In this document: positions 1 through 6,414 of the stretch, one piece after another
Numbering within the stretch: the first letter of the stretch is position 1
Layout of the letters: each line of letters begins with the position of its first letter
From: a virus
Direction: 5' to 3' (one strand)
IMG/VR virus record: IMGVR_UViG_3300034198_015007
Span: 1 to 34,287 of that record
DNA length: 34,287 bases
Notes under the pieces: generated by a model
What the model was told of the DNA's origin: nothing
Database searches by the model: none
What the model saw: only the letters and a program-made list of their open reading frames with translations
Translations under genes and position numbers: made by a program

Positions 1-33
1 CGTGTAATTAATGTTTGATTTTTGTTAATCCCA

Positions 34-41
34 TATATTTA
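34..41 (+). promoter_or_regulatory. Possible promoter -7 element
   Basis: TATATTTA matches the -7 element used throughout the window and ends 19 bases before the ATG at 61. A TTTG lies at 14-17, but the spacer is only 16 bases instead of 20, so the upstream half is doubtful. Overlapping small inverted repeats (CATATA-TT-TATATG, then ATATG-TATAA-CATAT) follow. Confidence 0.35.
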
Positions 42-60
42 TATGTATAACATATAGATT

Positions 61-362
61 ATGGGAAAGAAATTAACAGCACAAGACGTTATAAATAAAT
101 TTAAAAGTGTACATGGGTCTATATATGATTACTCTTTAGTAGATTATCAAGGTGATTCTAAGAAAGTAAAAATTATATGTAAGACCCATGGTATATTTGA
201 GCAACAGCCTGGAGCGCATGGTAGACAGAAACAAGGATGTCCGCACTGTGCAAAATAAAAAAGCAGTATTGTTTGGAAAATCGAATTAAACTTCTTATCT
301 TTAGTTATACAGAATTAGATCAGATAGAAACACTACTAAACAGTAATTTAAAAAACGATTAA
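61..362 (+). pseudogene. Decayed homing-endonuclease remnant (DUF723-like N-part plus Vsr-like tail)
   Basis: The open frame 61-258 (65 aa) carries the repeat typical of DUF723-type phage endonucleases: VHGSIYDYSLVDY, then KVKIICKTHGIFEQQPGAH, then GCPHC, a Zn-binding-like module. It stops right after GCPHCAK. In another frame, without a start, bases 258-362 encode KKQYCLENRIKLLIFSY followed by TELDQIETLL, which resembles the usual C-terminal end of Vsr/DUF559-like nucleases (YC..N.IKLLRI.Y.E.D.I...L). The catalytic middle is missing, so I read this as one endonuclease gene that lost its core by an internal deletion and a frameshift. The 65-residue piece might still be expressed as a DNA-binding fragment. 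Family assignment is from memory of the motifs; the frame change is directly visible. Confidence 0.7.
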
Positions 363-364
363 TT

Positions 365-436
365 ATGACATCAATAGAATGGTTACTTGAACAATTAGAA
401 CATTATCCTTCTATAGAGGGGCCATCAATTTATTAA
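365..436 (+). CDS. Very short ORF, probable truncated remnant (23 aa)
   Basis: ATG at 365 opens a 23-codon frame beginning MTSIEWLLEQLE and stopping at 436. Short phage proteins starting with a similar T-S-I-E-W-L-x-E-Q-L helix are common, but they are longer than this. The terminator stem at 415-461 begins inside the frame, so the reading frame looks cut short by it. It may be a remnant or a genuine micropeptide; I cannot tell which. Confidence 0.3.
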   Translation: MTSIEWLLEQLEHYPSIEGPSIY

Positions 437-461
437 GAGAAGCTTGGCTCCTCTTTTTTTT
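415..461 (+). terminator. Rho-independent terminator
   Basis: AGAGGGGCCA (415-424) pairs with TGGCTCCTCT (445-454): ten pairs, one of them G-U, around a 20-base loop, followed directly by a run of T. It ends transcription from the left and overlaps the next promoter, whose upstream TTGG lies in the 3' arm. Confidence 0.7.
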
Positions 462-474
462 CTTTATATATTTA
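443..474 (+). promoter_or_regulatory. Promoter (CTTG-N20-TATATTTA)
   Basis: CTTG at 443-446, a 20-base spacer, then TATATTTA at 467-474. The upstream box continues as TTGGCTCC, like the TTTGGCTTC boxes elsewhere in the window. Only four bases separate the -7 element from the ATG at 479, so the transcript should be leaderless or nearly so. The promoter is embedded in the terminator arm and T-tract. Confidence 0.65.
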
Positions 475-478
475 GTTT

Positions 479-856
479 ATGAATGAAACTAGAATACAAA
501 TAAATGGAGAATGGTATGTAAAGGAATCAAGTATTTCTTCAAATCCTGCAGGTGTTAATGATATTAATTATTTAGATGAAGTATCAACAGGTATCATGAA
601 ATATGAAGGTTGGGTATTTGAAAATGATGCTATTTGTATGCAATTAGAATTTAGTGAGAAATCATTTTATGATATAAAAGTATGGGAAAAAATATCTGAT
701 AAAAAACTTGAGGGAGATAATCTAAATTTTTTCCTTGAATTTATAAAAAACCCTTACCATGATTCAGAATTTAATAATACTTTTAGCGAAACACAGCTTA
801 TGTATTTAAGTAACTTTATGAAAGTTTTCAGAAATGAACATCCAATAATTAAATAA
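479..856 (+). CDS. Hypothetical protein (125 aa)
   Basis: I do not recognise this family. The 125-residue product is soluble and acidic, with no signal peptide or membrane segment. It starts four bases after a promoter -7 element, with no room for a ribosome binding site. The next gene starts at the base after its stop, so the two are probably co-transcribed. The C-terminal half (around residues 75-125) looks helical. Codon use resembles its neighbours. Confidence 0.75.
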   Translation: MNETRIQINGEWYVKESSISSNPAGVNDINYLDEVSTGIMKYEGWVFENDAICMQLEFSEKSFYDIKVWEKISDKKLEGDNLNFFLEFIKNPYHDSEFNNTFSETQLMYLSNFMKVFRNEHPIIK

Positions 857-1297
857 ATGAACAAAATTAACGCTGAAACTTTAGGAAAAGAAACATTTTC
901 TTCTTTATTAAGAAAAATCAAACCTCAAATGAATGAAGAGTGGTCATACAACGACCGTAGAAGAGGAAGTACATTTTATGTAAAAAGTTTTATCACTTTA
1001 AATGAAAAAAATACTCCTGATTTAGATGAATCTTTATATGGAGTGTGGGAGACTAATCAATATATTTATGATGGTTATACTGGGGATTTCAATTTAGATG
1101 AGATTTATGAACTAGTTAAATATGCCCCTAAATCATCTAAAGATGAAGCTAAATCATCTAAAGATGAAGCTAAAGATCAATTAATATCTTTACTAAAAAA
1201 TCAAGTTTTACAACTCACAACTTGGTCTAAAATAGAATTAGGAGATGATGTAATATCCGAAATAAATAGATTACAACAAATCATAGAAAAACAATGA
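857..1297 (+). CDS. Hypothetical protein with a duplicated linker (146 aa)
   Basis: Family not recognised. The N-terminal two thirds (to about residue 90) is a mixed, tryptophan-containing domain with a basic NDRRRGS patch. It is followed by a charged linker in which the heptapeptide KSSKDEA occurs twice back to back, and then a C-terminal helix ending KIELGDDVISEINRLQQIIEKQ. The linker duplication comes from a 21-base direct repeat. The gene abuts its upstream neighbour and precedes thymidylate synthase by 12 bases, so it belongs to the same operon. Confidence 0.75.
   Translation: MNKINAETLGKETFSSLLRKIKPQMNEEWSYNDRRRGSTFYVKSFITLNEKNTPDLDESLYGVWETNQYIYDGYTGDFNLDEIYELVKYAPKSSKDEAKSSKDEAKDQLISLLKNQVLQLTTWSKIELGDDVISEINRLQQIIEKQ
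1130..1171 (+). repeat. 21-base tandem duplication inside a CDS
   Basis: Two identical 21-base copies lie at 1130-1150 and 1151-1171, each beginning AAATCATCTAAAG. They keep the frame and add one KSSKDEA unit to a linker. Perfect identity points to a recent slippage or duplication event. Confidence 0.9.
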
Positions 1298-1309
1298 AAT
1301 TAAAAACAA

Positions 1310-2485
1310 ATGAATAATATAGATAAACAATATTTAGATCTCGTAAGAGATATTTTAGAAAACGGAACAAAAAAAGAAACCCGTAATGGGGGTACTCTAT
1401 CAGTCTTTGGGAGACAAATAAGACATAAAATGAGTGAGGGATTTCCATTACTAACAACAAAGAAGATGCATTGGAAGTCAATCGTAACAGAACTACTATG
1501 GTTCTTACGAGGAGATACTCATATTAAGTTCTTACATGATAATGGATGTCATATTTGGGATGGTGATGTATATAAGAATTATTTAAACAAAGCTAAAAAT
1601 TATACAACTGAAGATTTATTCTATAACAAATTATCAGGAGTGGGTGATGTTATTGAGGGTATGTTAAGCAAACATACTAGAGATTTTATACCTTACACAC
1701 AAGAAGAGTTCATCAACAAAATCAAAACCGATAATGAGTTTGCTAAAAAGTGGGGTGAATTAGGACCAATTTATGGTAAGCAATGGAGAGATTGGGAGAC
1801 TTTTACTTATGATGATTATACCAACAGACCTAGATGGGTGAAGAATGTTCCAATAGACCAAATAACAAACCTAATCAATGATCTTAAAACTAATCCAGAT
1901 AGTAGAAGATTAATGGTTTCATCATGGAATGTTGGAGAATTAGATAAAATGATTCTCCCTGCATGTCATTATGGTTTTCAAGTTTATACAAAAGAATTAA
2001 GTTTAGAAGAAAGAATAAAAATTTTAGAGGAAAAATCCCCAATGTATTTTATTGAACAACAATTAGGTGGTGAAGATATACTAACAAGAAATAATATCCC
2101 GACCAGAGCAATCTCTCTAATGTGGAATCAACGTTCAGTTGATACAGGATTAGGTTTGCCATTTAATATAGCAAGTTATGCTCTTTTATTAGAGATTTTA
2201 GGTAAATTAACCAACATGGTTCCTGATGAACTTATTGGAAATTTGGGTGATACACATTTATATTTAAATCATGTGGAACCTATTAAAGAACAACTAACAA
2301 GAGAACCTTATGAATTGCCTAGATTAAGTATAAATACTGAATTTTGGTTAATAAAATCAGGTGAATGTGGTGTAGGTGATTTGTCAGATAATGTTGATTC
2401 TTTAATTAAAGGGATGCAAATAGATGATTTTTATTTTGAAAATTATAAATCACATCCAATAATTAAACTTCCTTTATCTAATTAA
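1310..2485 (+). CDS. thyA: Thymidylate synthase (ThyA type)
   Basis: Converts dUMP to dTMP with methylenetetrahydrofolate. The N-terminal motif RNGGTLSVFGRQIRH and TELLWFLRGDT match the family. The catalytic cysteine is Cys219 in PACHYGFQVY, and the arginine-binding stretch PDSRRLMVSSWN precedes it. RSVDTGLGLPFNIASYALL retains the Asn that favours dUMP; dCMP hydroxymethylases carry Asp there. GDTHLYLNH completes the active site. At 391 residues it is much longer than the E. coli enzyme (264), because of an insertion around residues 95-150 and another of about 40 residues after the catalytic Cys. Phage copies boost dTTP supply for an AT-rich genome. It sits 12 bases after the preceding gene. 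Confidence 0.97.
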   Translation: MNNIDKQYLDLVRDILENGTKKETRNGGTLSVFGRQIRHKMSEGFPLLTTKKMHWKSIVTELLWFLRGDTHIKFLHDNGCHIWDGDVYKNYLNKAKNYTTEDLFYNKLSGVGDVIEGMLSKHTRDFIPYTQEEFINKIKTDNEFAKKWGELGPIYGKQWRDWETFTYDDYTNRPRWVKNVPIDQITNLINDLKTNPDSRRLMVSSWNVGELDKMILPACHYGFQVYTKELSLEERIKILEEKSPMYFIEQQLGGEDILTRNNIPTRAISLMWNQRSVDTGLGLPFNIASYALLLEILGKLTNMVPDELIGNLGDTHLYLNHVEPIKEQLTREPYELPRLSINTEFWLIKSGECGVGDLSDNVDSLIKGMQIDDFYFENYKSHPIIKLPLSN

Positions 2486-2496
2486 TATTTATTACC

Positions 2497-3051
2497 ATGA
2501 AAAAATCTGAATTAAAGCAATTGATCAGAGAGGAAATCAGACTAATAACTGAACGTTTTATAAACTTATTCGATAAAAAAGATATAGAACCTTACCTTCC
2601 TCAAATCTGGGATATAATGCAGAGAACTTACGAACCTATAGGAGGATTTAAAACAGCATCTTCCCCTGAAGAATTATTAAATAAAATATATTTAGCTAAA
2701 CTAGTTAGAAAAAATGGAAAAATAGTGGCTGCTGCTTTATATTCCGACAAATATGGAAGAAAAGCAATAGCAAAAGGTTCTGATGGGAGTAATGAGGGAA
2801 AAACAGCAGTAAAGCAAATGTATTTTGAAGATGTTAAAATGGGAAGAGCTTGGGGTGAGTTTTCAGGAAAACCTGAAGAATTATTACTAAGATACGGAGG
2901 TATTCCTATTCCTAATGAATATGCTGAAGAAATATTAGGTAAAGAAATATTATCTAAAGATCCTGATGGATTTCATTATACTCGAATAATAAACGGAGAA
3001 CCTATTACCAAAATGATAATAGGAAATGTCAAAAAGGATTTGGCTTCTTAA
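2497..3051 (+). CDS. Hypothetical protein with KSELKQLIREEI N-terminal helix (184 aa)
   Basis: The first 18 residues form a charged amphipathic helix (MKKSELKQLIREEIRLITE). As far as I recall, similar N-terminal tags occur on many otherwise unrelated marine and T4-like phage proteins. The rest is one soluble alpha/beta domain with VRKNGKIVAAALYSDKYGRKAIAKG near residues 63-90; this strand-turn-strand pattern could fit a GNAT-like fold, but no acetyl-CoA loop is clear. The protein ends KKDLAS. Its last codons contain the TTTG of the next gene's promoter. Function unknown. Confidence 0.8.
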   Translation: MKKSELKQLIREEIRLITERFINLFDKKDIEPYLPQIWDIMQRTYEPIGGFKTASSPEELLNKIYLAKLVRKNGKIVAAALYSDKYGRKAIAKGSDGSNEGKTAVKQMYFEDVKMGRAWGEFSGKPEELLLRYGGIPIPNEYAEEILGKEILSKDPDGFHYTRIINGEPITKMIIGNVKKDLAS

Positions 3052-3070
3052 ATTTTATTTTTTATATTTA
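3039..3070 (+). promoter_or_regulatory. Promoter (TTTG-N20-TATATTTA)
   Basis: TTTG at 3039-3042 (extended as TTTGGCTTC), an exact 20-base spacer, then TATATTTA at 3063-3070. The upstream box overlaps the last codons of the preceding gene, and the ATG at 3075 follows the -7 element after four bases. A very short or absent leader is predicted. Confidence 0.75.
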
Positions 3071-3074
3071 TGAC

Positions 3075-3662
3075 ATGGATGAAATATTAGTGATACATGG
3101 ATTTAATAGTGGTAAAGGGAATAAATCACTAAAATTAGAAAAAGCATTTCCTAATTGCAAAGTAATTTCCCCCCAACTAAATAATACTCCTGAAAAAGAT
3201 ATTTTGATGTTAAATGAATATTTGAAATCTTCAAATAACATCCATGTTGTAGGTACATCTTTAGGAGCGTTTTACGCTTTAGTATTAACAGCTTTGAATA
3301 AAGATAAAGATAATATTTCATATTATTTAATTAACCCCTCTATAAATCCAGGAGAGAGATTTGAATCTAAAATAGGAAAAGAATATTTAAATTATAAAAA
3401 TAATACTCCATTTACAGTAAATGAAAATTTTGTTAAAGAATTAAAATTATATTCACAATTTGTTGATGAAAATTTTAATGAAGTATTAAGTGTATCCTCT
3501 TGGTTTATAGGGGCTGATGATAAAGAAATAGACCACAGTTATTTAATCCAAAAATTATTATCAACTGTTAAACCATTTAAATTATTTATATCTTCTCAAG
3601 ATCACAGACATGAAGATATAAATCAAGTCATAGAACAAATAAAACAGAATTCAGTATTATAA
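3075..3662 (+). CDS. YqiA/UPF0227-like alpha/beta hydrolase
   Basis: A 195-residue single-domain hydrolase. ILVIHGFNSGKGNKS at the N-terminus forms the oxyanion strand of YqiA-type esterases. The nucleophile elbow is GTSLGAFYA (Ser of G-x-S-x-G) around residue 62. YLINPSINPG follows in the family's usual place. A candidate acid lies in the GADDKEIDHSY region, and the C-terminal SSQDHRHEDI supplies a candidate catalytic His. Length matches YqiA-like proteins (about 190). The natural substrate is unknown; an esterase or thioesterase acting on host lipids or cofactors is possible. First gene after its own promoter, followed 9 bases later by an unknown gene. Confidence 0.8.
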   Translation: MDEILVIHGFNSGKGNKSLKLEKAFPNCKVISPQLNNTPEKDILMLNEYLKSSNNIHVVGTSLGAFYALVLTALNKDKDNISYYLINPSINPGERFESKIGKEYLNYKNNTPFTVNENFVKELKLYSQFVDENFNEVLSVSSWFIGADDKEIDHSYLIQKLLSTVKPFKLFISSQDHRHEDINQVIEQIKQNSVL

Positions 3663-3671
3663 AATAAATTT

Positions 3672-3953
3672 ATGAACTCTAAACCTATATTTATAATAAA
3701 ATTTCCTCAAACTTTAATATCACAAAATGGGGATCAAATATATGAGACTTTTAAAGATATCTCGAAGCTTCTTCATGATTATCATGTTCTAGCTATGGTA
3801 TGTAATTCATCTGAAGAAACTGAATTTGAATGTTATAATTCACCTCATACTGAAATTGAATTTGAAGAACTTAAAAATATAGTTCTTTCTAAAATATTTC
3901 CAAATATGTATAAAAATACAACAATACCCCAACCTGGAAATTATGGCTGCTAA
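3672..3953 (+). CDS. Hypothetical protein (93 aa)
   Basis: Not recognised. A small alpha/beta protein beginning with a strand (PIFIIKFPQTLI), a helix (YETFKDISKLLHDYH) and a second strand (VLAMVCNSS). It has four cysteines or fewer, no obvious zinc site and no membrane segment. It overlaps the next gene by 11 bases, which indicates translational coupling with the probable ADP-ribosyltransferase downstream. Confidence 0.75.
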   Translation: MNSKPIFIIKFPQTLISQNGDQIYETFKDISKLLHDYHVLAMVCNSSEETEFECYNSPHTEIEFEELKNIVLSKIFPNMYKNTTIPQPGNYGC

Positions 3954-4716
3954 ATATAAATTTAAATTAACTGAAAAAGTATTTAATTCTATTCAAGATA
4001 TAGGTAAGTTACCTTTTATGGATAAAAATACTACTGTTTGGAGAGATAAAAACTTATCACAACTTATTTCTCAATATGGAGAAGAACCAAACACCGAACA
4101 AGAAAATTTATTTTTAAAAAATTTACAAACATTCTTTACTAGAAATAAATGGGTAGATATTGAAAAATCTGATTTAGAATTATTACTTAAATATAAAGGT
4201 AAATTTCCTAATATTTTAAATCCAGCAGTCTCTACAAATGTAGTTTTTAGAGGAGCTACTATCCCAGTAGAAGATATTCTTAAAATGGATATCAAAAAGA
4301 AATCAGGACAATCTTATATAATGTCAGGTCCCTTTTCACCTGTTAAATCACAAAACGTAAATGCTCCAGGATTATCTTTTAGTTCTGAAATTAGAATAGC
4401 CGAAGATTTTGCCACTGAAAAATTATATACAGTTGAAACCCTAGTTAAATCTAATAGACTACCTTGTATTTATGGGTTAAGAGCAAATAATTCTAAATTA
4501 TTATTCAATCCTGAATTTATTAAAAATATATCTATACATGATGATGAATCTGAAGTTATATTAGTAGGTAATGAATTCACTCCAGATGGGATAATTTTAT
4601 TCAAGCCTTCATTTGTAATTGAAAACGCTATGTCTTCTTTATATGGGGGAACTTTTGAAGAAACTTATCCTTTATTTGCTGAATTAAAAGAAAAATTAAA
4701 AGTTTTTAAAGGATAA
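3943..4716 (+). CDS. Probable mono-ADP-ribosyltransferase (R-S-E class)
   Basis: Three spaced signatures of arginine-type ADP-ribosyltransferases are visible in order: VVFRGATI with Arg103, GLSFSSEIRIAEDFA (S-x-S with a following helix, residues 143-157), and DDESEVILVG with the E-x-E pair Glu202/Glu204. This is the R / S-[TS]-S / E-x-E order of T4 Alt/ModA-like and toxin ARTs, which modify host proteins such as RNA polymerase. The N-terminal 90 residues are helical and unassigned. There is no secretion signal, so it would act in the infected cell or be packaged in the virion. Overall similarity is not strong enough to name a subfamily; a decayed or different fold remains possible. It shares overlaps with both neighbours. 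Confidence 0.55.
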   Translation: MAAKYKFKLTEKVFNSIQDIGKLPFMDKNTTVWRDKNLSQLISQYGEEPNTEQENLFLKNLQTFFTRNKWVDIEKSDLELLLKYKGKFPNILNPAVSTNVVFRGATIPVEDILKMDIKKKSGQSYIMSGPFSPVKSQNVNAPGLSFSSEIRIAEDFATEKLYTVETLVKSNRLPCIYGLRANNSKLLFNPEFIKNISIHDDESEVILVGNEFTPDGIILFKPSFVIENAMSSLYGGTFEETYPLFAELKEKLKVFKG

Positions 4717-4973
4717 TGAATATACCCAAAGGAGATTTATTATTATTATTTACAGCCACATGGTGTGGTCATTGTAAATTAATTTATCCTAAAATTGAAA
4801 AATACGCTAAATTTCATAATATTCGTTTAATTAAATTTGATGATAGTGAATCTATTGACCATATTATGGATCAATTTAATATTGAATATTACCCTACTCT
4901 AATCCAAGTTAAAGATTCTAAATATATTAAAATTGTAGGTTATGATAAAATTTTAAATTATATTACAAAATAA
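4716..4973 (+). CDS. Thioredoxin/glutaredoxin-like mini protein
   Basis: An 85-residue thioredoxin-fold protein. LLLLFTATWCGHCKLIYPKIEKYA holds the redox motif WCGHC (protein-disulfide-isomerase type CGHC), and IEYYPTLIQVKD supplies the cis-proline strand YPT. It lacks the N-terminal helix of full thioredoxin (about 105 residues). It may reduce phage or host ribonucleotide reductase or other dithiol enzymes; no reductase gene is in the window. Its ATG overlaps the stop of the preceding gene (TAATG). Confidence 0.88.
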   Translation: MNIPKGDLLLLFTATWCGHCKLIYPKIEKYAKFHNIRLIKFDDSESIDHIMDQFNIEYYPTLIQVKDSKYIKIVGYDKILNYITK

Positions 4974-5005
4974 TTTGGAGTTTTTAAAGTATTTAGTTAT
5001 ATTTA
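4974..5005 (+). promoter_or_regulatory. Promoter (TTTG-N20-TATATTTA)
   Basis: TTTG at 4974-4977, a 20-base spacer, TATATTTA at 4998-5005, then 17 bases to the ATG at 5023. It begins right after the thioredoxin stop and probably drives the nucleotide-metabolism and polymerase block. Confidence 0.75.
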
Positions 5006-5022
5006 AATAAAATTATTATAGA

Positions 5023-5658
5023 ATGGAATTAATAGAAAAAGCTAATGGAAATCTTCCTCGTTCTGAGAAAGAAAAAGAAAAAATGATTAAAAAAGCTGCT
5101 GTTCATTATGGTAGATTTTTAGAAGCAATGGGTTTTGATTATAAAACAGATCCACAAACTATAAACACACCTAAAAGAGTAGCTAAAGCTTGGATAAAAG
5201 ATTTAATTATAGGTTCAGTATCTAATGAACCTGACATTACAGTTTTTCCTAATGAAGAAAATTATAACGGAGTAGTAATCCAAACTGGAATTCCTGTAGT
5301 TAGTATGTGTGCTCATCATAATCTTCCATTTACTGGATATGCTTCAGTAGCTTATGTACCTGGAGAAATGGTTATTGGTTTAAGTAAATTGAATAGAGTA
5401 GTGGATTTCTTTTCAAGACGTCCTCAAATGCAAGAATCACTAACTCAACAAATCCATACTTACTTATCTACTAAATTAGGATGTTCTTCTATAGCAGTTA
5501 GTGTTTCATCCAAACATATGTGTTGTAGTAATAGAGGAATTAAACATCCTACATCTACAATGACTACAAATAAATTCTCAGGTGTATTTATGGAGCCCGG
5601 AAATCTAATTCGTGAAGAATTTTTACATGCTATTACTAAAAATGGAGTATCTATTTAA
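5023..5658 (+). CDS. folE: GTP cyclohydrolase I
   Basis: Opens GTP to dihydroneopterin triphosphate, the first step to folate and also to 7-deazaguanine derivatives. Family motifs: TPKRVAKAW, VVSMCAHHNLPFTGYASVAY (Zn Cys and His), VIGLSKLNRVVDFFSRRPQMQE, and HMCCSNRGIKHPTS (second Zn Cys and the catalytic Arg). Length 211 is normal. The usual C-E-H-H is C-A-H-H here, an acidic-to-alanine change next to the zinc ligands. No QueC, QueD, QueE or DNA transglycosylase gene is in the window, so a DNA-modification role is not shown. Supplying folate cofactor to the phage thymidylate synthase is the simpler reading. Confidence 0.95.
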   Translation: MELIEKANGNLPRSEKEKEKMIKKAAVHYGRFLEAMGFDYKTDPQTINTPKRVAKAWIKDLIIGSVSNEPDITVFPNEENYNGVVIQTGIPVVSMCAHHNLPFTGYASVAYVPGEMVIGLSKLNRVVDFFSRRPQMQESLTQQIHTYLSTKLGCSSIAVSVSSKHMCCSNRGIKHPTSTMTTNKFSGVFMEPGNLIREEFLHAITKNGVSI

Positions 5659-5686
5659 AATATAAACAATTAAACAATTTAATATT

Positions 5687-6211
5687 ATGAATGAACCAGT
5701 TATGAATGAATTTAGTTTTGAATATACATATGTTCCTTATATTTCGGAAGTAGAAGATTTTAATCTAGCTATGGGTAAACCTGTAGCGAATGTACCTAAC
5801 ATCCCTGAGGAAAAAGAATGGATGTTTGTTTATAATTTTGTACTTGAAGAATTAAATGAATATAAAGAAGCTTGTGAAAAGGGTGATATTGTAGGAGTTT
5901 TAGATGCTCTTTGTGATATTACTTATGTAGCAACAGGTAATGGTGCTTTACTTCATGGTCTAAAAGATAAATTTTGGGATGCCTACCAAGAAGTACAAAG
6001 TTCTAATATGTCTAAAGCATGTGATACTGTAGAGGATGCTATTAAAACTGTAGAAATCCGTTCTAAAGAACAAGGAGAACCATGCCATTGGGAAAAAGTA
6101 GGAGATAAATACGTTGTATATCGTTCAAGAGATCGTAAAGTAATGAAAAATCATAAGTACTCTAAACCTAATTTAAAACAATTCTTTACAAATTCAGAAC
6201 TATGTATGTAA
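5687..6211 (+). CDS. MazG/HisE-type nucleotide pyrophosphohydrolase
   Basis: An all-alpha NTP pyrophosphatase. The core lies around residues 45-105: FVLEELNEYKEACEKGD (E-E-x-x-E metal site), then VLDALCDITYVATGNGALL (D-x-x-x-D site), then a helix with FWDAYQEVQSSNMSK. The last of these resembles the phosphoribosyl-ATP pyrophosphohydrolase-like proteins common in phages. The C-terminal 50 residues add a small beta part (YVVYRSRDRKVMKNHKY). It would remove unwanted (d)NTPs or lower alarmone levels; the substrate is not deducible. It follows GTP cyclohydrolase by 28 bases in the same operon. Confidence 0.85.
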   Translation: MNEPVMNEFSFEYTYVPYISEVEDFNLAMGKPVANVPNIPEEKEWMFVYNFVLEELNEYKEACEKGDIVGVLDALCDITYVATGNGALLHGLKDKFWDAYQEVQSSNMSKACDTVEDAIKTVEIRSKEQGEPCHWEKVGDKYVVYRSRDRKVMKNHKYSKPNLKQFFTNSELCM

Positions 6212-6414
6212 AATGTATTAAAGGATATCCAGGATATTTAAATGAAGGTGATGTTTATTCTGTTAAAAAAATAACAGAAAAAGGTAATTATATTCTTTAT
6301 GGAGCTTCACCTCCTTACCCATATACTTCATTTGATAAAAATAGATTCGAAGAAATTAATTTAGATGCCATAGTTTGGGACCCTGAATATAATTTAGTAG
6401 AAAATGAGTTATAA
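6202..6414 (+). CDS. Small beta-rich phage protein (70 aa)
   Basis: MYVKCIKGYPGYLNEGDVYSV followed by a YILYG strand and SFDKNRFEEI looks like the small SH3-like barrel proteins found in many phages, which have no known function. It overlaps the gene before it by 10 bases and the polymerase gene after it by 11, so it is tightly coupled to replication genes. Confidence 0.75.
   Translation: MYVKCIKGYPGYLNEGDVYSVKKITEKGNYILYGASPPYPYTSFDKNRFEEINLDAIVWDPEYNLVENEL

Noticed and set aside
1310-2485. dCMP/dUMP hydroxymethylase instead of thymidylate synthase
   Set aside because: The substrate-recognising Asn in LPFNIASYA is retained, where dCMP hydroxymethylases have Asp, and the remaining motifs match thymidylate synthase.
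5023-6211. Queuosine-type DNA modification pathway
   Set aside because: Only GTP cyclohydrolase is present. QueC, QueD, QueE and a DNA transglycosylase are not in the window, so the claim cannot be supported here.
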